The notes: generated from the sequence alone by a model not told the origin. A stretch of DNA of 64,000 nucleotides from Dokdonella sp. (GCA_019634795.1 JAHCAR010000002.1:1-64000), one strand, 5' to 3'. Shown: positions 10,130 through 19,996, numbered from the stretch's first letter. Made by a program: numbers and translations.

Positions 10130-11830
10130 CCGAGGAATGTTACGTCGCAATGACATGTCCGGACACTCCTGGTTGGGGCAACGCAGCGATGTCGACAGGC
10201 CGATGCGATTGCCGCTGGTGTCATCGGGCTCCGTTTCGCGACGCTCGCGCTTGCGGATGTCGAGCACGATCGGCGTCATCGCCGTGATTCGCGCGTCGAC
10301 GCGTGCACGCTGGTAGTAGGTCAGGTTTTCCTTGCTGGCCAGGGCCTTGAGCTGGTTCAGCGCATCTTCGGCGCGGCCATTCAGGAAGGTCCATTCGGCG
10401 TAGGCCTCGGCCGCGCGGATCTTGTCGCCGCCCAGTTCGCTGGCGCGCGCGAAACTGCGCTGCAGGTCGGGATCGTCGGGATAGCGGCCAAGCAGCGGGC
10501 GCACCAGGTCCTGCGCACGTTGCGCCGATTTTGCGTCGGCACGGGCGAGCAGCGCGTCGGTGAAGGCGAGGGCAATCGCGCGATTGCCGGGGAAGTCGTT
10601 GCTGAGCCGTTCGAAGCGCCGGAATGCCGCGTCCCTGTTGCCGGCCTGGTCCTCGGCTTCGGCCATGCCGAGCTGGAATGCGGCGGTTTGCGGATAGTCG
10701 GCGACCAGCCCGGCGAATTCCTCGACCGCGGCCTGAGGTTGCCGCGCCCGGATCAGGGCCAGCGCGTGGCCGTAACGATTGGCCGACGTGCTCGCCGCCG
10801 GTCCGCGCTTGCGCTCGTCGGCGTAGTAACGAAGGATGCCATTGACCGAGTCCGCGTTGAGGGTTCGGGCCCGCTCGCGCATCAGTTCGAACTGGCTGCT
10901 CTGCAGCGGACTTGCTGCCGATGCGCTGGCCGACCTCGGCGACGGAGGCAGGGCAAGGTTCAGTGAAGCTGTCGCATTCGCGACCGGTGCCACGGTCACG
11001 GTCTTGCCGATGTTGGCCGCCGCCGCTTCGGCGACCGGATAGGTCTGCTCGAGCTGCACTGCGCGCGCCTTGGCATCGGCGATCCGATTGACGTCGACCG
11101 GATGGGTGCGCAGGAATTCCGGCACGTCGATGCCGTTGACGCGCATCACCCTCTGCATGGTGGCGAAGGTCTCGGCCATCGCCAGTGGCTCGAAGCCGGC
11201 CCGGGCCAGGCTCTGGATGCCGACCCGGTCCGCCTCGATTTCGTCGTAGCGCGTGAAATTGATCGCCCGCTGCTGGATCAGCGAGATGCCGCCCATCAGT
11301 GCTGCCTGGCTCGCGTCGTCGCTCCGGTTGGCGGTGGCGACCAGGGCGCCGAGCATGGCCAGGGCAATCGGCAGGGCGGTCTTGCGCGAATCCTCGAACG
11401 CGCGCAGAAGGTGCTGCTGGGTCACGTGGGCGATCTCGTGCGCGATCACCGCGGCCAGCTCGTCTTCGCTGCCCATGGCGTTGATCAGCCCGACATTGAC
11501 CCCAATGTAGCCGCCTGGAGCGGCAAATGCGTTGATTTCATTGCTGCGCACGACGAAGAACGTGAATTCCAGGTCGGGTCGGTCGCTGACCGAGACCAGC
11601 CGGTAACCCAGCGCGCTGAGGTAGTCGTTGATCTGCGGATCGTCGAGCACGTAGTTGTAGGCGCGCATCTCGTGGAGCATGGAGGCACCGTAGGCCTTCA
11701 TCTCCTCGGGGGACATGGCGCTGGCGGCGGAACTGCCGATATCGGGCAGGCGCACGCCCGGCTCGCTGGCGCCGGCGAGTCCGACGCAGGCGGCGGCCAG
11801 CAACGCAGGCAGCCATTTCAGCTTGTGCAT
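10121..11830 (-). CDS. bepA: outer-membrane assembly metalloprotease/chaperone, M48 family
   Basis: BepA (YfgC) is a periplasmic zinc protease that helps LptD assembly and degrades stalled outer-membrane proteins. The 569-residue protein has a Sec leader (MHKLKWLPALLAAACVGLAG), the M48 zinc motif HEIAHVTQQH (residues 131-140), the third ligand region ADRVGIQSL, and a TPR-rich C-terminal half (RYGHALALIRARQPQAAVEEFAG, AFRRFERLSNDFPGN). It is longer than E. coli BepA (487 aa) because of a linker and a charged tail (RKRERRETEPDD). It is on the same strand as phoB downstream and diverges from grxC. Confidence 0.9.
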   Translation of the reverse strand: MHKLKWLPALLAAACVGLAGASEPGVRLPDIGSSAASAMSPEEMKAYGASMLHEMRAYNYVLDDPQINDYLSALGYRLVSVSDRPDLEFTFFVVRSNEINAFAAPGGYIGVNVGLINAMGSEDELAAVIAHEIAHVTQQHLLRAFEDSRKTALPIALAMLGALVATANRSDDASQAALMGGISLIQQRAINFTRYDEIEADRVGIQSLARAGFEPLAMAETFATMQRVMRVNGIDVPEFLRTHPVDVNRIADAKARAVQLEQTYPVAEAAAANIGKTVTVAPVANATASLNLALPPSPRSASASAASPLQSSQFELMRERARTLNADSVNGILRYYADERKRGPAASTSANRYGHALALIRARQPQAAVEEFAGLVADYPQTAAFQLGMAEAEDQAGNRDAAFRRFERLSNDFPGNRAIALAFTDALLARADAKSAQRAQDLVRPLLGRYPDDPDLQRSFARASELGGDKIRAAEAYAEWTFLNGRAEDALNQLKALASKENLTYYQRARVDARITAMTPIVLDIRKRERRETEPDDTSGNRIGLSTSLRCPNQECPDMSLRRNIPRLQ

Positions 11831-12060
11831 GGATTCACGGCTCCTCTCGGGTCAGAGCACGGCATAGTGTAACGCCGGCTACCTTAAGCCGACGTGATAT
11901 GGAACGGCCTCGGGCATACTCCCGGCATGCCCGGGGCGATGCCCGGCGACCGTCGTCGATCCTTCGGCGCAGTCCTTGCGGGAGTCGATCGGCGTTCGCT
12001 GGCTGCACGCAATGCCTCGTTGGCGGGACAAATTCGGTATCCAGGATGCGGAGTGTTTGC

Positions 12061-12327
12061 ATGGTTTCTGTAGAAATGTTCACGACGGCGGTTTGCCCCT
12101 ACTGCGTGGCGGCCAAGAATCTGCTCAAGCAGAAAGGCTTCGACTACACCGAGATCCGCATCGACACGGACCCTCTGCGCCGGGACGAGATGCTGTCGCG
12201 AACCGGTGGCCGCCGCTCGGTTCCGCAGATTTTCGTCAACGGGGTCCACGTCGGCGGCTTCGAGGATCTGGTGGCCGCGGATCGCAGCGGAAAGCTCGCC
12301 GAAATCACTGCCGGCGGCAGCGACTGA
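12061..12327 (+). CDS. grxC: glutaredoxin 3
   Basis: A dithiol glutaredoxin of 88 residues. The redox site is CPYC (MVSVEMFTTAVCPYCVAAKN), with cis-proline in SVPQIFVNGVHVGGFEDL and the GSH-binding GG-F-D/E-D motif. It reduces disulfides and glutathione mixed disulfides in the cytosol. The start at 12061 gives the family length and has GGAG 8 bases upstream; an open frame back to 11899 has no homology to the family. It diverges from bepA and converges, with a 2-bp gap, on the exported protein to the right. Confidence 0.93.
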   Translation: MVSVEMFTTAVCPYCVAAKNLLKQKGFDYTEIRIDTDPLRRDEMLSRTGGRRSVPQIFVNGVHVGGFEDLVAADRSGKLAEITAGGSD

Positions 12328-12329
12328 AG

Positions 12330-13481
12330 TCAGTCCGGCAACCTGACCAGGCGAGCCGGCTTGCCGTCGGCGGCGAGACCCGACAGCCGGTCCAGTCCGA
12401 CATGATCGAAATCCGCGAGGATGCGTGCGCCTTCGGCCAGCGAGCAGAAGGCCGGCGTCGGGTGGCCGCCGACGTCGTCGAGGCGGCACTGCAGGGTCAG
12501 GCCGGCGGCGCGCTCGCTGAGACTGAAGCTCTCCGCGTCGGCCGTGACCAGGTCAGCCAGGTCGAGTATGCGGGCCTGGCGGGCCTCGCCAATGACAAGG
12601 ACCCACTGGCCCTGCCAGGCAGCGCCGTTGCGTTCGGTTTCGAAGGGCAGCCTGAGCAGGTTCAGGGCCTGGATGTCGAGTCCCCGGTCGGCGCCCGGCC
12701 GCGGCCGGACCAGCCAGGCCTGGGCATGGGCCGGGCCGAGGAACTGCAGGTTCAGCGACGGGCCCGGTTCGGCGCGCGGACCGCCATTGGGGCCGGCAAA
12801 CGGCTCGTCCCCGCCGACCATGCGCAGCAGCGGAACATGCGCGATGTTGCCCGGCATGCGGGCACTGCCGAAGTACCAGACCGGGGCGCCGGCCTCGTAG
12901 CTGAGCAGGGTCACCGCGAGGTTTTCGCCCTGTTGCTCGATCGACAGGCCGCTGCCGGCCAGCGATGGCTCGAGCTCGGGACTGGATACCGACCACCAGA
13001 ATCCGCTTTCCGGTCGTGACAGGGTGTCGTCCCAGCCCGAGTGCAGCAGCCTGAACCCGATCGGCAGGCTGCTGCCGTCCGATTGCAGGAGAAACAGGCG
13101 CACCTGGAAGGTGCCGAGGGCAAGTTGACGCAGGCCCGCTTCGCGTGCCGGATTGACCCTCAGGCGCAATGGCGTGGCGGCGTCGGTGCATTGGCGGCCC
13201 GATGCACGCAGCAGGATGTCGATGTTCGTCCCGTCCAGGGTGGAACGCACGACCTCAGGCAGGCAGGAATCCGGCCACACGGTCTCTACCACGAGGTCCG
13301 GCGGCCACTGCGGGGCTGCCGGCGAGCTGCTCACCAGGCGAAGCTCGAGGTCTTCGTCGACCCGTTCGCGCGCCGGACTCGGCGAGCACCATGAGGCGAC
13401 GACGAGAATCAGCGCCAAGGGCAGCCAGAGCGACGTTCGGCGGATGCTGGCCTTGGCCTTGGTTGTGCGATGCACGATCAT
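12330..13481 (-). CDS. exported or membrane-anchored protein of unknown function
   Basis: From the ATG at 13481 the product is 383 residues; a GTG at 13535 would add 18 residues without a better leader. After a basic start (MIVHRTTKAKASIRRTS) there is one hydrophobic stretch (LWLPLALILVVASWC) that is a signal peptide or anchor; CSPSPA following it could be a lipobox-like Cys, but the preceding residues ASW are not canonical. The rest is beta-rich, has cysteine pairs (SCLPEVV / RQCTDAA, LQCRLDD / AFCSLAE) and no recognised motif. It diverges from icd. Confidence 0.6.
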   Translation of the reverse strand: MIVHRTTKAKASIRRTSLWLPLALILVVASWCSPSPARERVDEDLELRLVSSSPAAPQWPPDLVVETVWPDSCLPEVVRSTLDGTNIDILLRASGRQCTDAATPLRLRVNPAREAGLRQLALGTFQVRLFLLQSDGSSLPIGFRLLHSGWDDTLSRPESGFWWSVSSPELEPSLAGSGLSIEQQGENLAVTLLSYEAGAPVWYFGSARMPGNIAHVPLLRMVGGDEPFAGPNGGPRAEPGPSLNLQFLGPAHAQAWLVRPRPGADRGLDIQALNLLRLPFETERNGAAWQGQWVLVIGEARQARILDLADLVTADAESFSLSERAAGLTLQCRLDDVGGHPTPAFCSLAEGARILADFDHVGLDRLSGLAADGKPARLVRLPD

Positions 13482-13542
13482 TTTCGGATAATGCGCGCCC
13501 TTTGCCGACTTCGGCAAGCCAGAAACACGGAGCACAGAGCCG

Positions 13543-14556
13543 ATGAGTCAGACAATTGCCGTCATTCGAGGCGACGGGATCGGCCCGGAAATCGTCGATT
13601 CGGTCGTGCGTGTGCTCGATGCGCTGCAAGTCGGCTTCGAATACGACTTCGTCGAAGCCGGAGTCTCGGCACAGCAGAAATCCGGCGAGCTGTTGCCGCA
13701 GGCGACGATCGACGCGATCGCACGTCACCGGGTTGCCCTCAAGGGCCCCTTGATGACCCCGATCGGTGGTGGATTCAGCTCGCTCAACGTCGAATTGCGC
13801 AAGCGCTTCGACCTGTACGCCAACGTGCGCCCTGCGATCACGTTTCCTGGCACCCGCTCGCGCTACGAAGACATCGACATCATCACGGTCCGCGAAAACA
13901 CCGAAGGCGCCTACGGGTCCGAAGGCCAGACCCTTTCCGAGGACGGCGAGGTCGCCCAGTCGCTGATCCGGAACACGCGGCATGGCTGCGAGCGCATCGT
14001 TCGCTATGCCTTCGAGCTGGCCCAGCGCCAGCGCCGGCGCAAGGTCACCGCCGTGCACAAGGCCAACATCATGAAGACGACGTCGGGCCTTTTCCTGAAG
14101 GTCGCCCGCGACGTCGCCAGGGAGTATCCGGACATCGCCTTCAACGAGATGATCGTCGACAACACCTGCATGCAGCTGGTCATGAATCCGCAGCAGTTCG
14201 ACGTGATCGTGACCACCAACCTGTTCGGCGACATCATCTCGGACCTCTGCGCCGGCCTGGTCGGCGGACTCGGCCTCGCCCCGGGCGCCAACATCGGTGC
14301 CGACGCCGCGATTTTCGAGGCCGTGCATGGCTCGGCGCCGGACATTGCCGGCAAGGGCATCGCCAATCCGTGTGCGCTGCTGCTCGGCGCCGCGCAGATG
14401 CTCAGCCACCTCGGTCTTGAAGACGAGGCGAGCCGCGTGCGCGAATCGATCCGTTCGACCATGCAGGCCCGCGACCGGCTGACCCCCGACCTCGGCGGCA
14501 GCGGCACGACGACCAGCTTCACCGATGCGCTGATCGAGCGCGTCAGGGGCGCCTGA
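13543..14556 (+). CDS. icd: NAD-dependent isocitrate dehydrogenase
   Basis: A 337-residue member of the isopropylmalate/isocitrate dehydrogenase family, decarboxylating isocitrate to 2-oxoglutarate in the TCA cycle. Visible: GDGIGPEIV (10-18), GPLMTPIGGGFSSLN for substrate phosphate/carboxylate contacts, RENTEGAYGSEGQ, the catalytic Lys in HKANIMK, the metal-binding Asp in NLFGDIISDLCAGLVGG, and the nucleotide-binding loop AVHGSAPDIAGKGIANP. The short length and absence of the NADP-type phosphate-binding Lys/Tyr pattern suggest the NAD-using type known in xanthomonads. Homoisocitrate dehydrogenase is an alternative, but no lysine alpha-aminoadipate genes are nearby. Confidence 0.85.
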   Translation: MSQTIAVIRGDGIGPEIVDSVVRVLDALQVGFEYDFVEAGVSAQQKSGELLPQATIDAIARHRVALKGPLMTPIGGGFSSLNVELRKRFDLYANVRPAITFPGTRSRYEDIDIITVRENTEGAYGSEGQTLSEDGEVAQSLIRNTRHGCERIVRYAFELAQRQRRRKVTAVHKANIMKTTSGLFLKVARDVAREYPDIAFNEMIVDNTCMQLVMNPQQFDVIVTTNLFGDIISDLCAGLVGGLGLAPGANIGADAAIFEAVHGSAPDIAGKGIANPCALLLGAAQMLSHLGLEDEASRVRESIRSTMQARDRLTPDLGGSGTTTSFTDALIERVRGA

Positions 14557-15370
14557 CCTGCGGCAGCGGCCGGGCGCCTAGCTGGTCGAGCACGACCACG
14601 TCGCCCTTGCCGGGACGGTAGGCCAGCGCCAGGGCCCGCGCGACAAAGTCGATGGCCGCTTCGGTGGCTGCTTCTAGCCCCGATCCGCGGGCCATCCCGG
14701 CCGCGATGGCCGCGGCCAGCGTGCAGCCGGTGCCGTGGCCTTCGACGTCGATGCGCGGATGCGTGAACCAGCGCGCTTCGCCGCTGCCGAGCAGCAGGTC
14801 ATGGACCTGCGGGCCGGCCAGGTGACCGCCTTTCAGCAGCACGGCAGGTGCGCCGCGGGCGCGCAACGCCCGGGCGGCCTCCAGCATGTCGGCACGGCTC
14901 CTGATGCGCTCGCCGAGCAGTTCCTCCGCTTCGGGAAGGTTCGGGGTCAGCAGATCGGCGCGGGCCAGCAGGTGGCGGCAGACGGCAGCTGCAAGCCGGC
15001 CGCGCGACAGCGCCGCGCCGGTAGTGGCCACGAGTACCGGATCGACGATCAGGACGATGCCCGGGCGCGTGGCGAGTGCGTTGCCGACCGTTCTCGCCAG
15101 ACTTGCCGTGCCGAGCATGCCGGTCTTGATCGCGGCGACCGGGAAGTCCTCGAGAACGCACTCGATCTGGGCCCGAACGATGGCCGTCGGCAGCACTTCG
15201 ATGGCGTCGACACCACGCGTATTCTGGGCGGTGACGGCCGTGATGGCGCTGAGCCCGTGCACACCGAAGGCGGCAAAGGTACGCAGGTCGGCCTGGATGC
15301 CGGCACCGCCGCCCGAGTCGGAACCGGCGATGGTCAAGGCGATGGGCGGGGCGGTTTGCGCTGCGGGCAT
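14543..15370 (-). CDS. thiD: hydroxymethylpyrimidine/phosphomethylpyrimidine kinase
   Basis: ThiD phosphorylates HMP to HMP-P and HMP-PP for thiamine synthesis. The 275-residue ribokinase-fold protein has [19 protein letters not shown] at the N-terminus, [10 protein letters not shown], the [12 protein letters not shown] segment, [12 protein letters not shown] and the anion hole/catalytic Asp region [18 protein letters not shown]. The start is placed at 15370 from homology; the frame stays open to 15589 without family sequence. It converges on icd with a 14-bp overlap of coding ends. No TPP riboswitch is evident upstream. Confidence 0.93.
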   Translation of the reverse strand: MPAAQTAPPIALTIAGSDSGGGAGIQADLRTFAAFGVHGLSAITAVTAQNTRGVDAIEVLPTAIVRAQIECVLEDFPVAAIKTGMLGTASLARTVGNALATRPGIVLIVDPVLVATTGAALSRGRLAAAVCRHLLARADLLTPNLPEAEELLGERIRSRADMLEAARALRARGAPAVLLKGGHLAGPQVHDLLLGSGEARWFTHPRIDVEGHGTGCTLAAAIAAGMARGSGLEAATEAAIDFVARALALAYRPGKGDVVVLDQLGARPLPQVRRP

Positions 15371-15573
15371 GGGTGGTAGTGTTGGTTTCGTGCAACAAAT
15401 GCGGGCCGCTGGGGCAGGCGAAGTGCCCTGGAGATGCCGCAACGGCTGCGGTGAACAAGCCGAAAAACATCTGTCTGGACAGCGCTGTTGCGCGCTTGAC
15501 CCGGTGTTGCTTTTCCGCCAATATCCGTTCCGGATTAGAACACACCCCTTTCCCCAACCGCAGCAACAGGGCA

Positions 15574-16767
15574 ATGCAGCGGGCAACAACAGCGACAGCA
15601 GCAGGTTTGATGGGAGCGCTCGGCGTGATGCTGACGCTCCCTATTTCCTTTTCGGCCATTGCGGCGCCTGCTCCGGGCGTGTCGCAGCCGCTCGCCATTG
15701 CCCCGTCGACAGAGGCTGGTGTCCCCCAGCGCTGGCGCAATTATGCCCTTGCCAGTATCACGCCGAGGTTTTCCTGGGCGCCGGTCGTGCAGGCTGCGCC
15801 ACCCCAGGTCACCGATGATCCGGCCAGCGAACCGGCCTTCGTCTCGTCCATCAACGTCTTCAGCCGATCATCCGGCGCCACCCTGAATCTCAGCGTGGCT
15901 CATTCGCTCGTCGACGGGCGCGCGCCGGCCCTCGCTGGCCCGCGGCTCGATGTCCGCTCGGAATTGCCGGGCAGCGGACTGCGCCGGACCGTGATCGCGC
16001 CTTCCTTTGTCAGCCGGTGGGGCGAGAGCGGCATGTTCGGCGTGACGGCGGTGCTCGCCTACCAGCGATTCGTCAGCCTCGGCATGGGCGAAAGTTCGCT
16101 GCGCGAGGGTGTTCCGCTGTGGCCTGTCGTGCCGGGCGAATCGTCCTACGGTGCAGGTCTGCGCATGGATGTCGGCGACCGGCTGACCAACCGCCTGAGC
16201 TGGGGCGCCGCCTATCAGACGCGGGTCAACATGGATGCGCTGAATTCCCTGCGTGGTGTCTATTCCGACCCCGGACAGTTCGACATTCCGTCGAGCGCGA
16301 GCGTCGGCATGAGCTACGCGCTGACGCCGGCGCTGAGTTTCGACATCGGCGTCCAGCGCGTGAAATACAGCGAAGTGACGCCGTTCACCAGTCCGGCCCT
16401 GCCGAGGCGTTTCCTGGCCCTGCTCGGAACCGGTGCCAGTCCGGTGTTCGCCTGGCAGGACCTGAGTGTCTATTCGGCCGGCTGGACCTGGCGCGATGAG
16501 AGTTTCGGCAATTTCGAGCTGCGCTACACCACGCGCCAGCAGCCTTCACCGACATCGAAACTTCTGCGCACCGCGCTGGAGTCGACGCCGGCGGACCACA
16601 CGATGGCGTTCGGTTACTCGCGCGCGACAGGCGAACGGTCGACGCTGAGCCTGCAGGCGGTCTATTCGAGCGCGCCGTACTTCCTTGGCCTGCCGAACTA
16701 CCGCTCGGCCGATCGTGTCACCGGCAACCAGGTCGAGTACGAGGCGGCCTGGGCCTTGCGCTTCTGA
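15574..16767 (+). CDS. OmpP1/FadL/TodX-family outer membrane transporter-like protein
   Basis: A 397-residue outer-membrane beta-barrel candidate. The start at 15574 begins a signal peptide ([20 protein letters not shown], cleavage near AIAAPA). Many alternating strands follow, with FadL-family-like phrases ([41 protein letters not shown]) and a terminal aromatic residue (ALRF) typical of barrels inserted by the Bam machine. It may carry hydrophobic substrates, but the specificity cannot be read. The N-terminal FadL plug motif NPA is not evident, so the assignment is to superfamily only. A strong terminator follows. Confidence 0.7.
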   Translation: MQRATTATAAGLMGALGVMLTLPISFSAIAAPAPGVSQPLAIAPSTEAGVPQRWRNYALASITPRFSWAPVVQAAPPQVTDDPASEPAFVSSINVFSRSSGATLNLSVAHSLVDGRAPALAGPRLDVRSELPGSGLRRTVIAPSFVSRWGESGMFGVTAVLAYQRFVSLGMGESSLREGVPLWPVVPGESSYGAGLRMDVGDRLTNRLSWGAAYQTRVNMDALNSLRGVYSDPGQFDIPSSASVGMSYALTPALSFDIGVQRVKYSEVTPFTSPALPRRFLALLGTGASPVFAWQDLSVYSAGWTWRDESFGNFELRYTTRQQPSPTSKLLRTALESTPADHTMAFGYSRATGERSTLSLQAVYSSAPYFLGLPNYRSADRVTGNQVEYEAAWALRF

Positions 16768-16773
16768 CAGCGG

Positions 16774-16799
16774 AAACGGCGCCCATCAACGCCGTTTTT
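16774..16799 (+). terminator. Rho-independent terminator of the porin gene
   Basis: Stem AAACGGCG / CGCCGTTT with an 8-base loop, followed by T residues. It lies 7 bases after the porin stop codon. Confidence 0.85.
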
Positions 16800-17146
16800 C
16801 CCGCAAGCGCCCAAGGGCCAGCAACGAAACCGCAACGCGCAGGCCGCTCATTGCCGAGCGCCCCGAGCATCGCGGCCGAAGCGGAGCACGCGGTCTGCCA
16901 ATCCCGGCTCCCGAACCGCGAACATTTGCAATCAGCGCAGGGTCCGTAACCGGAGGCGCGGGTCTCGGAGCCGCCCTGACTGTTCAATCAAGGTTGCGGG
17001 CGGGTGTGAGACCCGCCCGTACGACGAGCCTTTCTGCAATTGCGAATCCCGAATCTCGAATGACATGCCGCATCCTGCGGCTTGCCCTGCGGGCCAGCTT
17101 CGCTGTTCGTTCCGACATCCTGTCTGCACAGTCCGAATCCCGGCCT
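16800..17146. other. non-coding gap with one palindrome
   Basis: About 350 bases without a credible gene on either strand. The only structure I see is a hairpin at 16997-17019, CGGGCGGGT / ACCCGCCCG around GTGAG, without a T tract, so it resembles an extragenic palindrome more than a terminator. The gap separates the porin from the convergent phoH-like gene. Confidence 0.6.
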
Positions 17147-18541
17147 TTAGAGCACTTCCGAGGCGATGTCCGCCAACCTCGAGCGTTCGCCGCGGCGCAG
17201 GGTCAGGTGCGCGGAGTGTTCCCAGTTCTTGAAGCGGTCGACCGCATAGGTCAGGCCCGAGGTCGTCTCGGTCAGGTAGGGCGTGTCGATCTGTTCGACA
17301 TTGCCGAGGCAGATGATCTTCGTTCCCGGCCCGGCGCGCGTGATCAGGGTCTTCATCTGCTTGGGCGTCAGGTTCTGCGCTTCGTCGACGATCACGTAGC
17401 GGTTGAGGAAGGTACGCCCGCGCATGAAGTTCATGGCGCGGATCTTGATCCGTGAAGCGAGCAGGTCGTTGGTTGCGGCGCGGCCCCAGGCGCCACCTTC
17501 CTGCGGCGAGGTCAGGACTTCGAGGTTGTCGGTCAACGCGCCCATCCACGGCGTCATCTTTTCCTCCTCGGTGCCGGGCAGGAAGCCGATGTCCTCGCCG
17601 ACCGATACGGTGGCCCGGGTCATGATGATTTCGCGGTAGCGTTGCTGGTCCATGACCTGGGCGAGCCCGGCAGCAAGGGCGAGCAGGGTCTTGCCTGTGC
17701 CGGCGGTACCGAGCAGGCTGACGAAATCGATCTCGGGATCCATCAGCGCATTGAGGGCGAAGTTTTGCTCGCGATTGCGCGCCTGGATGCCCCAGACCGT
17801 GTGCGAGCCGCTGAAGTAGTCATCGACGATCTGCAGGATCGCCTTGTTGCCATCGAGGCTCATGACACGCAGTTCGACTTCGTTGTCACCGGGCAGGTAG
17901 AGGAACTGGTGTGGATGCCAGTCCTCGTCATCGGCCATGCTCACCTCGTAGTAGGTGTGGCCGCGCTCGGACCAGGAGCGCAGGTCGGAGTGGCGCTCCC
18001 AGAAGTCGGCAGGAAGTTCATTGTGGCCTGCGTAAAGCAGGCTGAAATCGTCGAGTGCGCGATCGTTTTCGTAGTCCTCGGCGGTAATCCCTGCAATCGA
18101 GGCCTTGATGCGCAGATTGATGTCCTTGGTCACCAGCACGACCGGGATTTCCGGGTGCGATTCGCACAGCGAGACAATCGAGGCGAGGATCAGGTTGTCG
18201 GGAAGATTGCGCTTCTTGCCGTTTCCGTTTTCATTGGCCTGGGTCTGGAATCGCAGTCGGCCGATCTTCGGATTCTGGTCCAGGCGCAGGCCCTGCGGCA
18301 GGCGCAGGTCGAGGCCGTCGGGGATCTTGCGGGCGGTGTCGTTCTCGATCAGCTCATTGATGAAACGGCTGACCTGGCGGGCATTGCGCGAGACTTCCGA
18401 CTGGCCTTTCTTGGCGGCGTCGAGTTCCTCCAGAACGGTCATCGGAATGAAGACATCGTGCTCCTCGAAACGGAACAGCGATGTCGGGTCGTGCATCAAC
18501 ACATTGGTGTCGAGCACATAGATGCGTTTGCCTCGGGTCAT
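17147..18541 (-). CDS. PIN-domain / PhoH ATPase fusion
   Basis: A 464-residue PhoH2-type protein: an N-terminal PIN nuclease domain (KRIYVLDTNVLMHDP, acidic residues in FIPMTVLEELDAAKKG and TKDINLRIKA) joined to a PhoH helicase-like ATPase (Walker A GTAGTGKTLLALAAGL; Walker B VIVDEAQNL; TKIICLGNVEQID). Characterised relatives unwind and cleave RNA. I begin at 18541 (MTRGKR) because the upstream 54 codons lack family sequence. It is on the same strand as bcp and gcvR. The name phoH is often used, but the ybeZ-type PhoH lacks the PIN part. Confidence 0.9.
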   Translation of the reverse strand: MTRGKRIYVLDTNVLMHDPTSLFRFEEHDVFIPMTVLEELDAAKKGQSEVSRNARQVSRFINELIENDTARKIPDGLDLRLPQGLRLDQNPKIGRLRFQTQANENGNGKKRNLPDNLILASIVSLCESHPEIPVVLVTKDINLRIKASIAGITAEDYENDRALDDFSLLYAGHNELPADFWERHSDLRSWSERGHTYYEVSMADDEDWHPHQFLYLPGDNEVELRVMSLDGNKAILQIVDDYFSGSHTVWGIQARNREQNFALNALMDPEIDFVSLLGTAGTGKTLLALAAGLAQVMDQQRYREIIMTRATVSVGEDIGFLPGTEEEKMTPWMGALTDNLEVLTSPQEGGAWGRAATNDLLASRIKIRAMNFMRGRTFLNRYVIVDEAQNLTPKQMKTLITRAGPGTKIICLGNVEQIDTPYLTETTSGLTYAVDRFKNWEHSAHLTLRRGERSRLADIASEVL

Positions 18542-18623
18542 GCACGAGCCTCGATGGAAAGGGGTGTCCGGCCGCAGCAGGCGAGCCTGCGGAAATATTG
18601 GGTGGAGCAGGGAGTTCCGGCGA

Positions 18624-19100
18624 TCACGCGGTTGCGACTTGCTCCAGCACGGCCTCGGCGTGACCCGGCACCTTGAGTCCGCGCCACTCGGCGCGCAGGA
18701 CACCTTCGGGATCGACCAGGAAGGTGCTGCGCACGACGCCGAGATGGCGCTTGCCGTAGAGCACCTTTTCGTGGATCACGTCGAAGGCCTTGCACCAGGT
18801 CTCGTCGACATCCGCAACGAGCGGGAAAGGCAGGCTCTGCTTCTCGCGGAAGCGGGCGTGCGAGGCGACCGAATCGCGCGAGACGCCGATGATCTCGCAG
18901 TCGAGTTTGCGGAATTTGCCGTGCAGGCGCTTGAAATCGAGGGCTTCGTTGGTACAGCCGGGCGTGGCATCCTTCGGGTAGAAGTAGATGACCACCCACT
19001 TCCCGCGCAGCGACTTCAGTTCGAGCTTGCTGCCGTCATCGAGGGTTCCGTTCAGGGCAGGCAGTCGTTTTCCGACGCGGATCGTTGTCTTGTCGCTCAT
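18624..19100 (-). CDS. bcp: thiol peroxidase of the BCP/PrxQ family
   Basis: A 158-residue peroxiredoxin reducing peroxides. The peroxidatic cysteine is C49 in KDATPGCTNEALDF, with the catalytic Thr and Pro; the conserved distal Arg is in VVRSTFLVDPEG. The family's usual resolving cysteine five residues after the first is replaced by Leu (L54), so this is an atypical or 1-Cys BCP, unless one of the later cysteines (LDCEIIG, TWCKAFD) resolves. The start at MSDKTT is chosen inside a longer frame. gcvR lies 20 bp upstream on the same strand, the usual bcp partner. Confidence 0.92.
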   Translation of the reverse strand: MSDKTTIRVGKRLPALNGTLDDGSKLELKSLRGKWVVIYFYPKDATPGCTNEALDFKRLHGKFRKLDCEIIGVSRDSVASHARFREKQSLPFPLVADVDETWCKAFDVIHEKVLYGKRHLGVVRSTFLVDPEGVLRAEWRGLKVPGHAEAVLEQVATA

Positions 19101-19120
19101 CTGATGCTGACTTGCTCCAT

Positions 19121-19741
19121 TCAGAACTTCATGGGGTCCATGATGGCATCGAGATTCAGGCCATCGCAAAACTCGAGGAAATCGTCGCGCAACGCGGCGA
19201 GGTGCATCGTGTTCGGAATGCCGATCGTGATCTGCGCCGAAAACATGTCGGCGCCGGTCTGCATCGCCCGGTAGCGGGTCGAGTGCAACTGTTCGATGTT
19301 GATGTTGTGTCCGGCGAAGAATTCGGCCAGCTGGCAGAGGATGCCGGGCTTGTCCGCCGCGATCACCTCCACCACGTAGGGCAGGAACGTGTTCTGCTGC
19401 TGCTTGGCGCTGGTGCGAAAATGTGTCAGGCGCAACTCGCCATCCCGATCGAGCTTGGCCAGCGCGTTTTCGAGCTTGGCGATGGCATCCCACGAGCCCT
19501 GCGCGAGGACCTGTACGCTGAGTTCGGATCCGAGTGCCGCGACCCTGGCCTCGGCGACATTGCACCCGCAGTCGGTAACGCGCTTGCTCACGGCGAACAG
19601 GGGAGAATGTTCGGGCACGGCAAAGACGCTGATCAGCAGGTGATTGTCGTTTGCGGCAGGGCGTGGCGAGCGCTCGCTCAAGGGCTGTTTTCCTGCCTGC
19701 TTCACGGTTGCAGAGGTAGGGCGGACAGACTGAACCGGCAC
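19121..19741 (-). CDS. gcvR: ACT-domain regulator of the glycine cleavage system
   Basis: GcvR binds glycine through ACT domains and opposes GcvA at the gcv promoter. Two ACT domains are visible: residues about 33-100 (HLLISVFAVPEHSPLFAVSK, CGCNVAEARVAALG) and 120-200 (YVVEVIAADKPGILCQLAEF, NINIEQLHS). The start is uncertain: GTG at 19741 gives 206 residues, while TTG at 19681 has AGGAAA at suitable distance and a better family length. The gene diverges from dapA across about 250 bp. Role assigned by domain layout and the bcp-gcvR context. Confidence 0.8.
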   Translation of the reverse strand: MPVQSVRPTSATVKQAGKQPLSERSPRPAANDNHLLISVFAVPEHSPLFAVSKRVTDCGCNVAEARVAALGSELSVQVLAQGSWDAIAKLENALAKLDRDGELRLTHFRTSAKQQQNTFLPYVVEVIAADKPGILCQLAEFFAGHNINIEQLHSTRYRAMQTGADMFSAQITIGIPNTMHLAALRDDFLEFCDGLNLDAIMDPMKF

Positions 19742-19996
19742 GCCCTTCCGTGCAGATGATCAATGGCAATGACCCGCTTCGACTGCCTCACACATTCCAT
19801 CCTGCAATCCTCGTGGTCATGCTGCTGCCGCGGAGGCCGGGACCTGTGCGCGACCTGACAGGCATCCGGGCAAGCTTCGGTTGCAGGATACTGGTCGCCC
19901 AGTGGGGTCGCAAGGGAATGCGGAGCAGCGTCCGCGGCGGCCCGGTCCGTCGATGGACTTCCTTCGGTCTTCACCCTAACATTCCGCGTTCCGCAC

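Noticed and set aside
14871-15370. TPP riboswitch for thiD
   Set aside because: No THI-box-like sequence found in the thiD leader.
16997-17019. Hairpin CGGGCGGGT/ACCCGCCCG as a terminator
   Set aside because: No T tract on either strand; probably an extragenic palindrome.
18776-19769. 381-residue fusion upstream of bcp
   Set aside because: The extra N-terminal 223 codons are the wrong frame through gcvR; gcvR and bcp are separate genes.
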